Counted from the first letter of the stretch, positions 7,970 through 17,133 are shown. The stretch is 64,000 bases of DNA from Paracoccaceae bacterium (GCA_020446815.1 JAGRDY010000015.1:1-64000), one strand, 5' to 3'. Notes: a model not told the origin generated them from the sequence alone. Numbers and translations are program-made.

Positions 7970-9262
7970 TTGAATTACTTTGAAGAACTGGGCATCGACG
8001 CCCGCGTTTCCGCCAACCTCGCCCAAATGGGCCTGTCCGAACCGACCCCGATCCAGACCCGCGCCATCCCGGCGCTGCTGGATGGCCGCGATGTCATGGG
8101 CCTTGCCCAGACCGGCACCGGCAAGACCGCCGCTTTCGGCCTGCCGATCGTCACCAGACTGCTGGAAATCGGCCGCCGGCCGAACCCCGGCACCTGCCGT
8201 GCCCTGATCCTCGCGCCGACCCGCGAACTGGCCACGCAAATATCCGACAACCTTCAGAAATATGCCAGCGGCACACCGGTGCGCACCTTCCGCGTCGTCG
8301 GCGGCGCCAGCCTCAACGTCCAGGCCCAGCGCCTCGCCTCCGGCATCGACATTCTGGTCGCAACGCCCGGTCGCCTGATTGATTTGCTGGACCGCAAGGC
8401 TTTGAAACTGAACGAGGTTCGCTATCTCGTTCTTGACGAAGCCGACCAGATGCTCGACATCGGCTTCATTCACGCCCTGCGCCGGATCGCCCGCCTGCTG
8501 CCCGCCGAACGCCAGACCATGCTGTTTTCGGCCACCATGCCGAAACTGATGGACGAACTGTCGAAATCCTACCTGACCAATCCGGTCCGCGTCCAGGTCG
8601 CGCCCCCCGGCAAGGTCGCCGACAGGATCGACCAGTCGGTGCATTTCGTGAACCAGGGCGACAAGGCCCGGCTTCTGGCCGGGATGCTGGAAAAGCACCC
8701 GGGCGAGCTGGCGCTGGTGTTCGGCCGCACCAAGCATGGCTGCGAAAAGCTCATGAAACTGCTCGCCGGCTGGGGTCACGATGTCGGCGCCATCCACGGC
8801 AACAAGAGCCAGGGCCAGCGCGAACGCGCCTTGCAGGCCTTCCGCGATGGCGCGATCACGGTGCTGGTCGCCACCGATGTCGCCGCCCGCGGCATCGACA
8901 TCCCCGATGTGCGCCATGTCTACAATTTCGATCTGCCGAACGTGGCGGAAAACTACGTCCACCGCATCGGTCGCACCGCGCGCGCCGGCAGGGACGGCCG
9001 CGCCGTGGCCTTCTGCGCGCCTGCGGAATTCAACGAACTGAAAGCCATCGAGAAAATCCTCAGGCTGTCGATCCCGGTAAGCGGCGGCCAGGCCCCCTCC
9101 AGCGCCGAGGCGAACACCGCCGCCAAGGCGGCGCGCCAGCGCCGCGGCAGCGGCGCGGGCAAGGGTGGCCATCCTCAGGGCAACGCGGGGCGCCCGGACG
9201 CCCATCAGGCCCGGCCCGCCCGCCGTCCGTCGCGCCGCCCGCGCCGCGCCAGGGCGGCCTGA
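7970..9262 (+). CDS. rhlE: DEAD-box ATP-dependent RNA helicase (RhlE type)
   Basis: A 430-residue RNA helicase for RNA unwinding, ribosome assembly and cold adaptation. All core motifs are present in order: Q motif TPIQTRAIP (residues 26-34), Walker A AQTGTGKT (46-53), PTRELA, TPGRLID, DEAD near 158, SAT, ARGIDIPDV and HRIGRTARAGR. The C-terminal tail after about residue 370 is basic, Gly/Ala/Arg-rich and disordered, as in RhlE proteins. The start is TTG at 7970, since the sequence MNYFEELGI and the TTAGGA 7 nt upstream fit. It is monocistronic and faces a small leftward gene. Confidence 0.9.
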   Translation: MNYFEELGIDARVSANLAQMGLSEPTPIQTRAIPALLDGRDVMGLAQTGTGKTAAFGLPIVTRLLEIGRRPNPGTCRALILAPTRELATQISDNLQKYASGTPVRTFRVVGGASLNVQAQRLASGIDILVATPGRLIDLLDRKALKLNEVRYLVLDEADQMLDIGFIHALRRIARLLPAERQTMLFSATMPKLMDELSKSYLTNPVRVQVAPPGKVADRIDQSVHFVNQGDKARLLAGMLEKHPGELALVFGRTKHGCEKLMKLLAGWGHDVGAIHGNKSQGQRERALQAFRDGAITVLVATDVAARGIDIPDVRHVYNFDLPNVAENYVHRIGRTARAGRDGRAVAFCAPAEFNELKAIEKILRLSIPVSGGQAPSSAEANTAAKAARQRRGSGAGKGGHPQGNAGRPDAHQARPARRPSRRPRRARAA

Positions 9263-9320
9263 CCGGGCGCGGCGGCGCGGATCCCCCCGGGGCGCGGCGC
9301 GCTTCTGGGGGGGGCGCGGC

Positions 9321-9779
9321 CTACTTGACCTCTTCCTCCAGGTGCAGCTTCATTTCCAGCAACACCCGCTGAATGGCCAGGGTTTCCGCCAGTAACCGCT
9401 TGGATTCGTTGATGGTAATCCGGCCGTCCTGAATCGACTGGTTGTATTCCCCCATCAGCATGGCGAACCGCTGGCTCAGCGCCACGACATCCGAATTGAC
9501 CCCCCCGGCACCGGTGTTGCGCCGGTCCTGATCATAAGACAGGGTAATGCCCCGCAGATCGGCCAGCGCCACCGTCACATGCGGAAAACGCGACGCGGCC
9601 TCCAGCGCGGCGACAACATCAAGCGGCATGAACCGGTCGGCATGTTCCGCATCGGTGGAATAATACCGGCCCAGCGTGGCCTTCGACTTGCCGCAAAGCG
9701 CTGCCGCGGCCTCGATACCGACGTCCTTGACCAGCGCCTCGCTGTGCTTTTTCAGATAGGTCTGCGTTGCCTTTACCAA
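9321..9779 (-). CDS. Conserved hypothetical protein with HTH-like N-terminus
   Basis: A 152-residue protein of unknown function. The N-terminal third (EAAAALCGKSKATLGRYYS, residues 23-41) looks like a helix-turn-helix, in the style of phage CII-like or XRE regulators. The middle (MPLDVVAALEAAS) is helical, and the acidic C-terminal third (INESKRLLAETLAIQRVLLEMKLHLEEE) resembles an oligomerising coiled coil. The start is TTG at 9779 with AGGAG about 9 nt upstream; no ATG fits. The convergent helicase gene ends 58 bp away. It could be a transcriptional regulator or a prophage-derived protein that has been domesticated. Confidence 0.7.
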   Translation of the reverse strand: MVKATQTYLKKHSEALVKDVGIEAAAALCGKSKATLGRYYSTDAEHADRFMPLDVVAALEAASRFPHVTVALADLRGITLSYDQDRRNTGAGGVNSDVVALSQRFAMLMGEYNQSIQDGRITINESKRLLAETLAIQRVLLEMKLHLEEEVK

Positions 9780-9936
9780 ATTTCCGCTCTCCTGCGCCTC
9801 ACCATCCCACCAACGGGCGGGGGAAATCTAAACCCTCATTCCCCTTAATGGCTGGCGCGCATTTTGTCATCGTCTAAGCGTTCCCCGAAACGGGAACGAA
9901 CACGAGTATCCGGCGCCCCGACGTCGGCAGGTGTGG

Positions 9937-10002
9937 GGTCCGTTGTGTTCTGGCAGGGTGGGGCTGCCAGAGTCGGCGTCCCCGACAGCGTCGCAACGGA
10001 CC
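9937..10002. other. Possible three-way-junction RNA structure upstream of tdk
   Basis: Three nested perfect stems can form: P1 of 9 bp (9937-9945 with 9994-10002), P2 of 8 bp (9949-9956 with 9964-9971) and P3 of 5 bp (9972-9976 with 9982-9986). It is preceded by a CCGACGTCGG palindrome (9918-9927) and a CGTTCCC/GGGAACG hairpin (9879-9899). The layout resembles a small structured RNA or a 5' leader element of tdk, but no known family was recognised. Confidence 0.35.
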
Positions 10003-10021
10003 TTCAACGCGGCATTGCGAC

Positions 10022-10104
10022 CACAGGCATTCCGCACAGTCCTCCGGCACAGTCATCCCGCACAGTCATCCCGTACAGTCATCCCGTACAGTCATCCCGT
10101 ACAG
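10022..10104. repeat. 13-bp tandem repeat tract (six units)
   Basis: Six consecutive 13-bp units with consensus (C/T)ACAGTCATCCCG run from 10022 to 10099, plus a partial unit to 10104. The first two units are diverged and the last four nearly identical. It lies 54 bp upstream of the tdk start. There are no spacers, so it is a minisatellite and not a CRISPR array. Confidence 0.9.
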
Positions 10105-10157
10105 GTGCCCGGCCGATCGCGCTTGATCCGGCCCTGCCGGCAACGCTATCAGGGCAT

Positions 10158-10754
10158 ATGGCCAAGCTCTACTTCCACTATTCGACCATGAATGCTGGCA
10201 AATCCACCTTGCTGTTGCAGGCCGCGCACAACTACCGTGAACGGGGCATGCAGACCTGTCTGCTGACCGCCAGGCTCGACGATCGCGGCGGCCAGGGGCG
10301 CATCGCCAGCCGCATCGGCATCGGCGAAGCGGCCGACACCTTCGATGCCGACAGCGATCTGTTTGCCGGCATCGCCGCCCGGATCGAGTCCGGCCCCCTC
10401 GCCTGCGTCTTTCTCGACGAGGCCCAGTTTTTGACACCCGAACAGGTCTGGCAACTGGCCAGGGTCGTGGATGATCTAGGCGTTCCGGTGATGTGCTACG
10501 GGCTCAGGGTCGATTTCCGCGGCGGGCTCTTTCCCGGCTCGGCGGCGCTGCTGGCGCTGGCCGACGAAATGCGCGAGGTACGCACCATCTGCCACTGCGG
10601 CAAGAAGGCCACGATGGTGGCGCGCAAGGGCCCGGACGGCAGGTTTCAGCGCGACGGCGCACAGGTGCAGATCGGCGGCAATGAAACCTATGTCTCGCTC
10701 TGCCGCCGCCACTGGCGCGAGGCGGTCGGCGATCGCCGGCCCGAAATCGGATAG
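10158..10754 (+). CDS. tdk: Thymidine kinase
   Basis: A 198-residue type II thymidine kinase that phosphorylates thymidine to dTMP in nucleoside salvage. It opens MAKLYFHYST followed by the P-loop MNAGKST (residues 11-17), like the E. coli enzyme. It has the Walker B region VFLDEAQFLTPEQV and GLRVDFRG for the catalytic base and lasso region. The zinc site is CHCG plus CRRH near residues 148 and 185. The ATG at 10158 matches the family start, although the frame stays open upstream. The upstream tandem repeats and possible structured leader are unusual. Confidence 0.92.
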   Translation: MAKLYFHYSTMNAGKSTLLLQAAHNYRERGMQTCLLTARLDDRGGQGRIASRIGIGEAADTFDADSDLFAGIAARIESGPLACVFLDEAQFLTPEQVWQLARVVDDLGVPVMCYGLRVDFRGGLFPGSAALLALADEMREVRTICHCGKKATMVARKGPDGRFQRDGAQVQIGGNETYVSLCRRHWREAVGDRRPEIG

Positions 10755-10806
10755 GGCGCGGCGCGCCGTCCGCCCCCCGCGCCGTCCGCCCCCCGCGCCT
10801 GCCCGG

Positions 10807-11619
10807 TCAGCCCAGCGCCCGCACCCTTTGGCGAAACTGCGCCAGCACCTCGCTCTCGCCATGGGCTTGCGCGAGCCGCATCAGACCAAAGCGCACATGC
10901 GCCATGTCCTGATAATAGCCGACGAAGGCGGCATTGATCGCCGCCCCCGCCGCCGCCCCCAGAACCGGCACCGCCTGACCGGCCAGCTTGCGCCCCAGCA
11001 CCGCGGCCAGCGATGGCGAAACCCGCCGGATCAGCGCCTGCAAACTCATCCCGTTGACCGCCATCCTGGCCGCCAGAAACCCCGAATTGATCCCGTCGTC
11101 ATGGCGCATCGGGCCGCCCGCGCCAAAGATCTCCAGACAGATCAGGCGGGTTTGCGCATCCGCCGGGTCGAAGCCTTGCGCGCCGGCCGCTTTCTGCATC
11201 GCCCCGAAAAACAGCGCCACCGTCGCGGGAAGCTCGACCAGCGCCGTACCCAGCCCGCCAAGCCCGCCCAGCGCGCCGCCCGCCGCCGCCGCGGCGCGGT
11301 GCCCCCAGACGCCGGCGTCGGGCATGCCGGGATGCGCGCCCAGAACCCCGGCGGTGCGATAGGCCCGTTCCAGCAGTTCCGCCGTGCCCGCATCGATCAT
11401 GCGCCGGACCTGCGGCGGCAGGCCGCCAATCCGGCCCTCGATGCCGCGCCCCAGCCGGTTCATCACCTGCATCACCGGCCCGTTGGCGCGCCGGGCGCGC
11501 AGCGCCAGCGCCGAAATCTCGACCAGAACCTCGGGAGCAAGCCCGCCGCCCTCCTCCGCCGCGGCCAGCCGCGAGACGGGCCCTGCCGTGGCGGCGGGTA
11601 TCGGTGAAGCGCCATTCAT
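10807..11619 (-). CDS. EcsC family protein
   Basis: A 270-residue protein of the EcsC family, named after the third gene of the Bacillus ecs ABC transporter operon; biochemical function is unknown. Recognisable features are LALRARRANGPVMQVMNRLG, a Gly/Ala-rich central segment (AAAAAGGALGGLGGLGTALVELPATVALFFGAMQKAAG), possibly membrane-associated, and a C-terminal GRKLAGQAVPVLGAAAGAAINAAFVGYYQDMA typical of the family. No ABC transporter genes accompany it. It ends convergently with tdk, 52 bp away, and may share a transcript with the GNAT gene just upstream. Confidence 0.82.
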   Translation of the reverse strand: MNGASPIPAATAGPVSRLAAAEEGGGLAPEVLVEISALALRARRANGPVMQVMNRLGRGIEGRIGGLPPQVRRMIDAGTAELLERAYRTAGVLGAHPGMPDAGVWGHRAAAAAGGALGGLGGLGTALVELPATVALFFGAMQKAAGAQGFDPADAQTRLICLEIFGAGGPMRHDDGINSGFLAARMAVNGMSLQALIRRVSPSLAAVLGRKLAGQAVPVLGAAAGAAINAAFVGYYQDMAHVRFGLMRLAQAHGESEVLAQFRQRVRALG

Positions 11620-11665
11620 CCCCTGAAGATAGGCAACGCCGCCAGCCAGTGCAATCGCCGCGCCG

Positions 11666-12169
11666 CTATTCCGGCCCGGCCCCGCCTCTGGCCCGGCGCA
11701 CCCGGCCTTTCACATCGTCCCACGCCCCCGGCCGCAGCGCCAGCCCCAGCACCCGCTCGGGGTTGGTCGGCGGCGGCATCACCACGCCCTCCAGCCTGAC
11801 AAACCCGAAGCGCCGATAGTAAGGCGCATCGCCCACCAGCAGCACCCGCTGCCAGCCGAGCCGCGCCGCTTCGCGAAGACTGTCGCGGATCAGCAGCCCG
11901 CCAAGCCCCTCGCCCTGCCGCGTCGGGTGCACCGCCACCGGCCCCAGCAGCAGGGCCGGCGCATCCCCCACCCTGACCGGCCAATAGCGAATCGCCGCCG
12001 CCAGAATCCCCGCGCCGTCGCGCAGGGTCAGGCATAGTGCTGCCACCTGCGCCACGCCGTTGCGCAAACGGTAGGAGGACAGCGCCGTGCGCCCAGGCGC
12101 AAAGCACAGATCATAAAGCGCCTCGACCTCCCACCAGTCGGCCCCTGTTTCAACCGCGACCCTGTACAC
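11666..12169 (-). CDS. GNAT family N-acetyltransferase
   Basis: A 167-residue GCN5-related acetyltransferase that should move an acetyl group from acetyl-CoA to an unknown amine. The acetyl-CoA-binding motif A is VAVHPTRQGEGLGGLLIRDSL about residues 83-103, and YYRRFGFVR is the usual motif B end. It resembles YhbS-like acetyltransferases. The start is GTG at 12169. It is divergent from the flavin reductase gene, whose start is 81 bp away, so both promoters lie in that gap. Confidence 0.85.
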   Translation of the reverse strand: MYRVAVETGADWWEVEALYDLCFAPGRTALSSYRLRNGVAQVAALCLTLRDGAGILAAAIRYWPVRVGDAPALLLGPVAVHPTRQGEGLGGLLIRDSLREAARLGWQRVLLVGDAPYYRRFGFVRLEGVVMPPPTNPERVLGLALRPGAWDDVKGRVRRARGGAGPE

Positions 12170-12250
12170 GCCTGCCCCGACCCCGCCGAATTGACTGGAA
12201 ACGCGCCTAACACGCGGGCAGGATCAGGGCAAACGGCAAAGAGGTTCACC

Positions 12251-12874
12251 ATGTTCTACCGCCCCGAGCAAGGCCACGGCCTTGCCCACAACCCCTTCAA
12301 CGCCATCGTCACCCCGCGCCCTATCGGCTGGATATCGACGCGCGGTCCCGGGGGCGACAACCTCGCGCCCTATTCCTTTTTCAACGCCATCGCCTATAGC
12401 CCGCCGCAGGTCATGTTCGCCTCCACCAGCCGCAAGGACAGCCTGAACAATATCGACAAGACCGGGGTTTTCGCGGTCAATATCGTCGAATTCGCCGCGC
12501 GCGAGGCAATGAACCTGACCTCGGGCGGCTATCCGCCCGGCACCGACGAATTCACCCTGGCCGGGCTCGACCGCAGCCCCTGCGACACCATCGACTGCCC
12601 GCGCGTCAGCAATGCCCCGGCGGCGCTCGAATGCCGCGCCAGCCGGATCATCCGCCTGCCGGGCGACGACAATCACCTGATCCTCGGCGAAGTCACCGGC
12701 ATCCATATGCGCGACGACTGCCTGGTCGACGGCCGCTTCGACGTGACCCGTTTCCAGCCGCTCGCCCGCGGCGGCTATCGCGACTATTCGGTGGTCGGCG
12801 AAGTGTTCGAGATGCACCGCCCCGGGCAGCAAGCGCCAGGGCCCCGCCCGCCCGGCGCACCGGCCGCGCGATGA
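12251..12874 (+). CDS. Flavin reductase family (FMN-binding split-barrel) protein
   Basis: A 207-residue protein of the flavin reductase/DIM6-NTAB family, binding FMN in a split barrel and usually supplying reduced flavin to a partner oxygenase or acting in its own right. Visible motifs are PRPIGWISTRGPGG, NLAPYSFFNAIAYSPPQVMFAS and KTGVFAVNIVEFAAREAMN. The ATG at 12251 (MFYRPEQGHG) has AGAGG upstream and fits the family start better than the longer frame. No partner oxygenase lies beside it. Confidence 0.87.
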   Translation: MFYRPEQGHGLAHNPFNAIVTPRPIGWISTRGPGGDNLAPYSFFNAIAYSPPQVMFASTSRKDSLNNIDKTGVFAVNIVEFAAREAMNLTSGGYPPGTDEFTLAGLDRSPCDTIDCPRVSNAPAALECRASRIIRLPGDDNHLILGEVTGIHMRDDCLVDGRFDVTRFQPLARGGYRDYSVVGEVFEMHRPGQQAPGPRPPGAPAAR

Positions 12875-13067
12875 GGCTTGCCGCGGCCCCGGCCCCCCTT
12901 TCCCGATGCCCGCCCGCGGCCTGTGGCATCTCGGCCCGATCCTCAGTCGCTCGTTGTTCGTGTCCTTCCTCGCACGAACGCGACAAACGATGCCTGACGC
13001 GTCAACGCTTCAACATGGTGCCGAAACGCTTTAACCTGCGGTTGCAACCGGCGCGGGGAGACAAGCC

Positions 13068-13943
13068 ATGCAAACCAGAATCGGCGTGATCGGCGGCTCG
13101 GGCCTTTATGACATCGCCGGGTTGCTGGATGCCGCCTGGCAAAGCGTCGACACCCCCTGGGGGGCGCCTTCCGACCAGATCCTCACCGGCACGCTGGCCG
13201 GCACCCCGATGGCCTTCCTGCCCCGCCACGGGCGCGGCCATGTCCATGCGCCCGGCACGGTTCCCTACCGCGCCAATATCGACGCGCTCAAACGTCTCGG
13301 TGTCACCGATATCGTTTCCGTCTCGGCCTGCGGCTCGTTTCGCGAAGACCTGGCGCCGGGCGATTTCGTGCTTGTCGATCAATATATCGACCGCACCATC
13401 GGGCGCGAAAGGTCGTTTTTCGGCGCGGGCTGCGTGGCCCATGTCAGCCTTGCCCATCCGACCTGCCGGCGCCTCTCGGCCGCCTGCATCGCGGCGGCCG
13501 GCGCGGAAGGCATCACCACCCACGCCACCGGCACCTATCTCGCCATGGAAGGTCCGCAATTCTCGACGCTCGCCGAATCGCGGCTCTACCGCGATGTCTG
13601 GGGATGCGACGTCATCGGCATGACCGGGATGCCCGAGGCCAAGCTGGCCCGCGAGGCCGAGATTTGCTATGCCTCGGTCGCGATGATCACCGATTACGAC
13701 TGCTGGCACGAAGCGCATGGCGCGGTCGATGTGGCCACCGTCATCGCCACACTCGCCGGCAATGCCGGCAAGGCCCGCGGGCTTGTCGCGCGGCTGCCCG
13801 CAGTTCTCGGCGCCGCGCGAAGCCCCTGCCCGCAGGGCTGCCGTCACGCCTTGGACAACGCCCTGATGACCGCCCCCGACAGGCGCGACCCCGCGCTCAT
13901 GGCCAGGCTCGACGCCATCGCCGGGCGGGTGCTGGCGCGGTAA
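13068..13943 (+). CDS. mtnP: S-methyl-5'-thioadenosine phosphorylase
   Basis: A 291-residue phosphorylase that splits methylthioadenosine into adenine and methylthioribose-1-phosphate, the first step of methionine salvage. The phosphate site appears as GGSGLYD (residues 7-13) and PRHGRGH, the nucleoside site as VSACGSFRED, and the substrate loop as TYLAMEGPQFSTLAESRLYR. DVIGMTGMPEAKLARE and MITDYDCWH are typical of MTAP rather than PNP. The ATG at 13068 has GGGGAG 7 nt upstream. No other salvage genes are adjacent. Confidence 0.93.
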   Translation: MQTRIGVIGGSGLYDIAGLLDAAWQSVDTPWGAPSDQILTGTLAGTPMAFLPRHGRGHVHAPGTVPYRANIDALKRLGVTDIVSVSACGSFREDLAPGDFVLVDQYIDRTIGRERSFFGAGCVAHVSLAHPTCRRLSAACIAAAGAEGITTHATGTYLAMEGPQFSTLAESRLYRDVWGCDVIGMTGMPEAKLAREAEICYASVAMITDYDCWHEAHGAVDVATVIATLAGNAGKARGLVARLPAVLGAARSPCPQGCRHALDNALMTAPDRRDPALMARLDAIAGRVLAR

Positions 13944-14266
13944 GGCGTCTGGCGAACCGCGCCAATACCGGCAGCTCTGGCGGCCGGCTCGTTACGGCGG
14001 CGCTCGGCGGCCGGCGGGTTGACGCCGCCCGGGAGCGGTTTTCGCGTCAAGCTGCTTCAGACTGAAGGCACGCCAGGACCGGCAACGATCGGGAATGGGT
14101 GCGTATCGCTCTTGATGAGCTGAACCACATCGAATGCGCCCCTCACTAACGGCCGGTTAGCGGACAGCACGCCCTGTCGGGACGGATGCGGGACGGATGC
14201 GGGACGGGTGCGGTACGGTTGCGGGACGGTGGCGGGACGCGGGTTTTCGCCCCCCCCCGCGGCGCC
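13944..14266. other. Intergenic region at the broken end of the dcw cluster
   Basis: About 320 bp between mtnP and the DUF2484 gene. No gene was recognised. It holds a CTAAC-GGCCG-GTTAG hairpin near 14148-14158 and the 11-bp tandem repeat tract. In many Rhodobacterales murB would begin in this interval; there is no trace of it. Confidence 0.5.
14179..14244. repeat. 11-bp tandem repeat tract
   Basis: Five 11-bp units of consensus GGGACGG(A/G/T)TGC run from 14179 to 14233, with a degenerate sixth unit to 14244. The first two units are identical and the rest carry one to three changes. It lies just beyond the 3' end of the DUF2484 gene. Confidence 0.88.
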
Positions 14267-14515
14267 TCAGCGCGCCGTCTTGCAGCGCAGCCAGCGCCAC
14301 AGGTAGATCACCGGCCAGCGCAGGATCGACACCCCCGCCGCCAGCACCAGAAGCCCCACCCAGGGGCCATTCTGATAGGTCACCCAGCCGAGAACGGGAA
14401 TGCCCAGGCCGATCAGCACATAAGCCAGCCGCCACTGCCGATCGCGCGTCGGCAGCATCGCGGCCAGGCTCGCCATGATTGCCCAGAGGCAGGCCAGAAC
14501 CAGTGACAGATTCAT
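14267..14515 (-). CDS. DUF2484 family small membrane protein
   Basis: An 82-residue membrane protein of the DUF2484 family, found in Rhodobacterales between murC and murB. It has a signal-anchor-like first helix (LSLVLACLWAIMASLAAML), a second (LAYVLIGLGIPVLGWVTY) and a third (WVGLLVLAAGVSIL), ending in the basic WRWLRCKTAR. The ATG at 14515 lies 114 bp downstream of the murC stop. A role linked to peptidoglycan synthesis is suggested only by its conserved position. Confidence 0.8.
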   Translation of the reverse strand: MNLSLVLACLWAIMASLAAMLPTRDRQWRLAYVLIGLGIPVLGWVTYQNGPWVGLLVLAAGVSILRWPVIYLWRWLRCKTAR

Positions 14516-14629
14516 CGCTCGATGCCTCCTCTCCCGATTCGGCAGCGGTCCATTTTTCCAAGCGATAACAGTCTATTGCCAGCGATTCTTGCGGGTAGAT
14601 GACACCTGCCGCGCCGTGCCGCCACCGCC

Positions 14630-16030
14630 CTATCCTCCCAGCCGTTCGGGCAAATCGTTGGCCCAGGCCGAAATCGTCCCCGCCCCCAGACAGACCACCA
14701 TGTCGCCCGGCCGCGCCTCGGCCCGCACAAAGGCCGCCAGGCCGTCTTCATTGCCAATGGCGACGGCGTGGCGATGCCCGTGCGCCGACAGGCCGGCGAC
14801 CAGATCGTCGCGGCTGGCACCCGCGATCGGCTCTTCCCCGGCGGCATAGACATCGGCGATCGCCACCGCGTCCGCCTCATTGAAACAGGTGCAGAAGTCC
14901 TCGAAAAGACTGGATAATCTGGTAAAGCGGTGCGGCTGGTGCACGGCGATGACGCGCCCCTTCGTAGCCTGCCGCGCGGCCTTCAGCACGGCGGCGATCT
15001 CGACCGGGTGGTGGCCGTAGTCGTCGATGATCGTGACCCCGCCCAGCACCTCGCCAACCCGCGTGAAGCGCCGGTTGACGCCGCCAAACCCGGCCAGCGC
15101 CTCGCGGATCTCATCGCGCTTCATGCCCAGATACCGGGCTGCGGCTATCGCCGACAAGGCGTTGGAAACATTGTGATCCCCGGGCATCGGCAGGGTGCAG
15201 CCCTCGATCATCTGGCCCTCGGCCTGCAGGGCCACATCGAAATGCGCCACACCGTTTTCATAGCGCAGATCGACCGCGCGGACATCGGCCTGGGCATTGA
15301 ATCCGAAGGTGATTATCCGCCGGTCGGTGACCCTGCCCACCAGCGTCTGCACCTCGGGATGGTCGATGCAGCAGATCGCCACGCCGTAAAAGGGGATGTT
15401 GGAGACAAAATCGTAAAACCCCTGGCGCAGCGCATCGAAACTGCCCCAATGTTCCAGATGCTCGGGGTCGATGTTGGTGACGATGGCGATGGTGGCGGGC
15501 AGCCGGTTGAAACTGCCGTCGCTCTCGTCGGCCTCCACCACCATCCATTCCCCCGCCCCGGCGCGGGCGTTGGAGCCATAGGCATGGATGATGCCGCCAT
15601 TGATCACCGTCGGATCGAACCCGCCCTTGTCCATCAGCGCCGCCACCATGGTCGTGGTGGTGGTCTTGCCATGCGTCCCGGCAATCGCCACATTCGAGCG
15701 CAAGCGCATGAGTTCAGCCAGCATTTCGGCGCGCCGCACCACCGGCAGCCCGAGCCTGCGCGCCTCTTCGAGTTCCGGGTTGCCCTTCTTGATCGCCGAG
15801 GAAATCACCACGACCGCCGCGGTGCCGATGTTTTCGGCGCGCTGGCCCTCGAAGAATTCGGCGCCGAGCCGCACCAGCCGGTCGGTGATCCTGGAGGCCT
15901 TGGCATCCGACCCCTGCACCCGGTAGCCCAGCGTCATCAGGACTTCGGCGATACCCGACATGCCGATACCGCCGATCCCGACAAAATGTATGGGGCCAAG
16001 TTCTCCGGGCAGTTTCGTCGCGGCGTTCAT
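14630..16030 (-). CDS. murC: UDP-N-acetylmuramate--L-alanine ligase
   Basis: A 466-residue Mur ligase that adds L-Ala to UDP-MurNAc in the cytoplasm using ATP. The N-terminal UDP-binding motif [16 protein letters not shown] (residues 15-30) is MurC-specific. The P-loop is [10 protein letters not shown] near 117, followed by [20 protein letters not shown] and the C-terminal [12 protein letters not shown] and HQPHRFTRL. Length is usual. The start overlaps the murG stop by 4 bp (ATGA). Confidence 0.96.
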   Translation of the reverse strand: MNAATKLPGELGPIHFVGIGGIGMSGIAEVLMTLGYRVQGSDAKASRITDRLVRLGAEFFEGQRAENIGTAAVVVISSAIKKGNPELEEARRLGLPVVRRAEMLAELMRLRSNVAIAGTHGKTTTTTMVAALMDKGGFDPTVINGGIIHAYGSNARAGAGEWMVVEADESDGSFNRLPATIAIVTNIDPEHLEHWGSFDALRQGFYDFVSNIPFYGVAICCIDHPEVQTLVGRVTDRRIITFGFNAQADVRAVDLRYENGVAHFDVALQAEGQMIEGCTLPMPGDHNVSNALSAIAAARYLGMKRDEIREALAGFGGVNRRFTRVGEVLGGVTIIDDYGHHPVEIAAVLKAARQATKGRVIAVHQPHRFTRLSSLFEDFCTCFNEADAVAIADVYAAGEEPIAGASRDDLVAGLSAHGHRHAVAIGNEDGLAAFVRAEARPGDMVVCLGAGTISAWANDLPERLGG

Positions 16031-17133
16031 CTCGTCTCTTTCGCAGTTAGTTCTTCGACCGCGGCGGCCAGCCGTTCGGTGGCATCGGGAATCCCGTAGG
16101 CCAGCGCCGCATGGGCCATCCGCCGCGCCGCGTCGGGGTTTTCCAGGACCGTGGCGACATGCATCGCCAAAGTGGCCGCGTCAAGCCGTGATTCAGGGAT
16201 CAGGATCGCCGCCTCGGCCTCTACCAGCCCGCGGGCATTGGCGGTCTGTTCGTCGCGGATGGCGGCGGCCAGCGGGATCAGGATCGACGGGCGCCCGATG
16301 ACCGAGATATCGGCGACAGAGGAGGCACCGGCACGGCTGATGACCAGCTGCGCTTCGGAGAGGCGGCGCGGAATATCGTTGAAAAACGGTAATATCTCTG
16401 CCTTGATGCCTGCGTTTGCATAGGCCTTGGTCACCCGCGCCACATCCTCTTCGCGGGCCTGCTGCGCGATGCGCAGGTGGCCGTGGATCTTGGCTGGAAG
16501 CGATGCGATGGCCTCGGGCACGACGTCGGAGAGTATCCGCGCGCCCTGGCTGCCGCCGATCACCACGATGCTCATCGGATAATCGCCCGGAACGATATAG
16601 GGTGCCGCGGCGCGGTCGAGGACGGCGGCGCGCACCGGGTTGCCGGTGTGGATCACCCTGACGCCGCCAGGAACCTCGGTGGGCCAGGTGCCGCAGGCAA
16701 CCGCATGTACCCGCGCCCGCGTGGCAAAGAACTGGTTGACCCGGCCCAACACGCCGTTCTGTTCATGCACCATGCGCGGCAGTTTCAGCAAGTTGGCCGC
16801 CGCCAGCGCCGGAATCGACGGATAGCCGCCAAAGCCGATCACCAGGGCGGGCCGGTCGCGCAACATGCCCCGAAAGGCGCGCAAGACCCCCGCCGCGATG
16901 CGAAACGGTACCGCCACCCTGGCCGCCAGGCCGCCCCGCGCGAAGGTCGCCGAGGCAACCACCTCCACGGTGACACCCTGCGGAAAGCCGCCGGTATAGC
17001 GCGCTCCGCGCGCGTCTGTCGACAGCTTGACCCGCCAGCCCCGGGCCACCATCGTCTCGGCCAGCGCCTGGGCGGGAAACATGTGCCCGCCGGTGCCGCC
17101 CGCCGCGATCAGAAGAAGCGGGGCCTGCGCCAT
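16027..17133 (-). CDS. murG: UDP-GlcNAc:lipid I N-acetylglucosaminyltransferase
   Basis: A 368-residue GT28 glycosyltransferase that converts lipid I to lipid II at the inner face of the membrane. The first glycine-rich loop [15 protein letters not shown] (residues 12-26), [20 protein letters not shown], the second loop [10 protein letters not shown] and [11 protein letters not shown] for the donor UDP are all present. The ATG at 17133 shares one base with the ftsW stop (TGATG). The frame is open upstream inside ftsW, but that extension has no family match. Confidence 0.95.
   Translation of the reverse strand: MAQAPLLLIAAGGTGGHMFPAQALAETMVARGWRVKLSTDARGARYTGGFPQGVTVEVVASATFARGGLAARVAVPFRIAAGVLRAFRGMLRDRPALVIGFGGYPSIPALAAANLLKLPRMVHEQNGVLGRVNQFFATRARVHAVACGTWPTEVPGGVRVIHTGNPVRAAVLDRAAAPYIVPGDYPMSIVVIGGSQGARILSDVVPEAIASLPAKIHGHLRIAQQAREEDVARVTKAYANAGIKAEILPFFNDIPRRLSEAQLVISRAGASSVADISVIGRPSILIPLAAAIRDEQTANARGLVEAEAAILIPESRLDAATLAMHVATVLENPDAARRMAHAALAYGIPDATERLAAAVEELTAKETR

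Noticed and set aside
7697-9205. A 502-codon leftward frame opposite the helicase
   Set aside because: Antisense shadow of a gene with all DEAD-box motifs.
10022-10104. CRISPR array
   Set aside because: Units are 13 bp with no spacers and no cas genes; it is a plain tandem repeat.
12875-13067. SAM or methionine-related riboswitch upstream of mtnP
   Set aside because: No recognisable SAM-II, SAM-V or SAH aptamer pairing was seen; the gap is short and holds only the ribosome binding site as a clear element.
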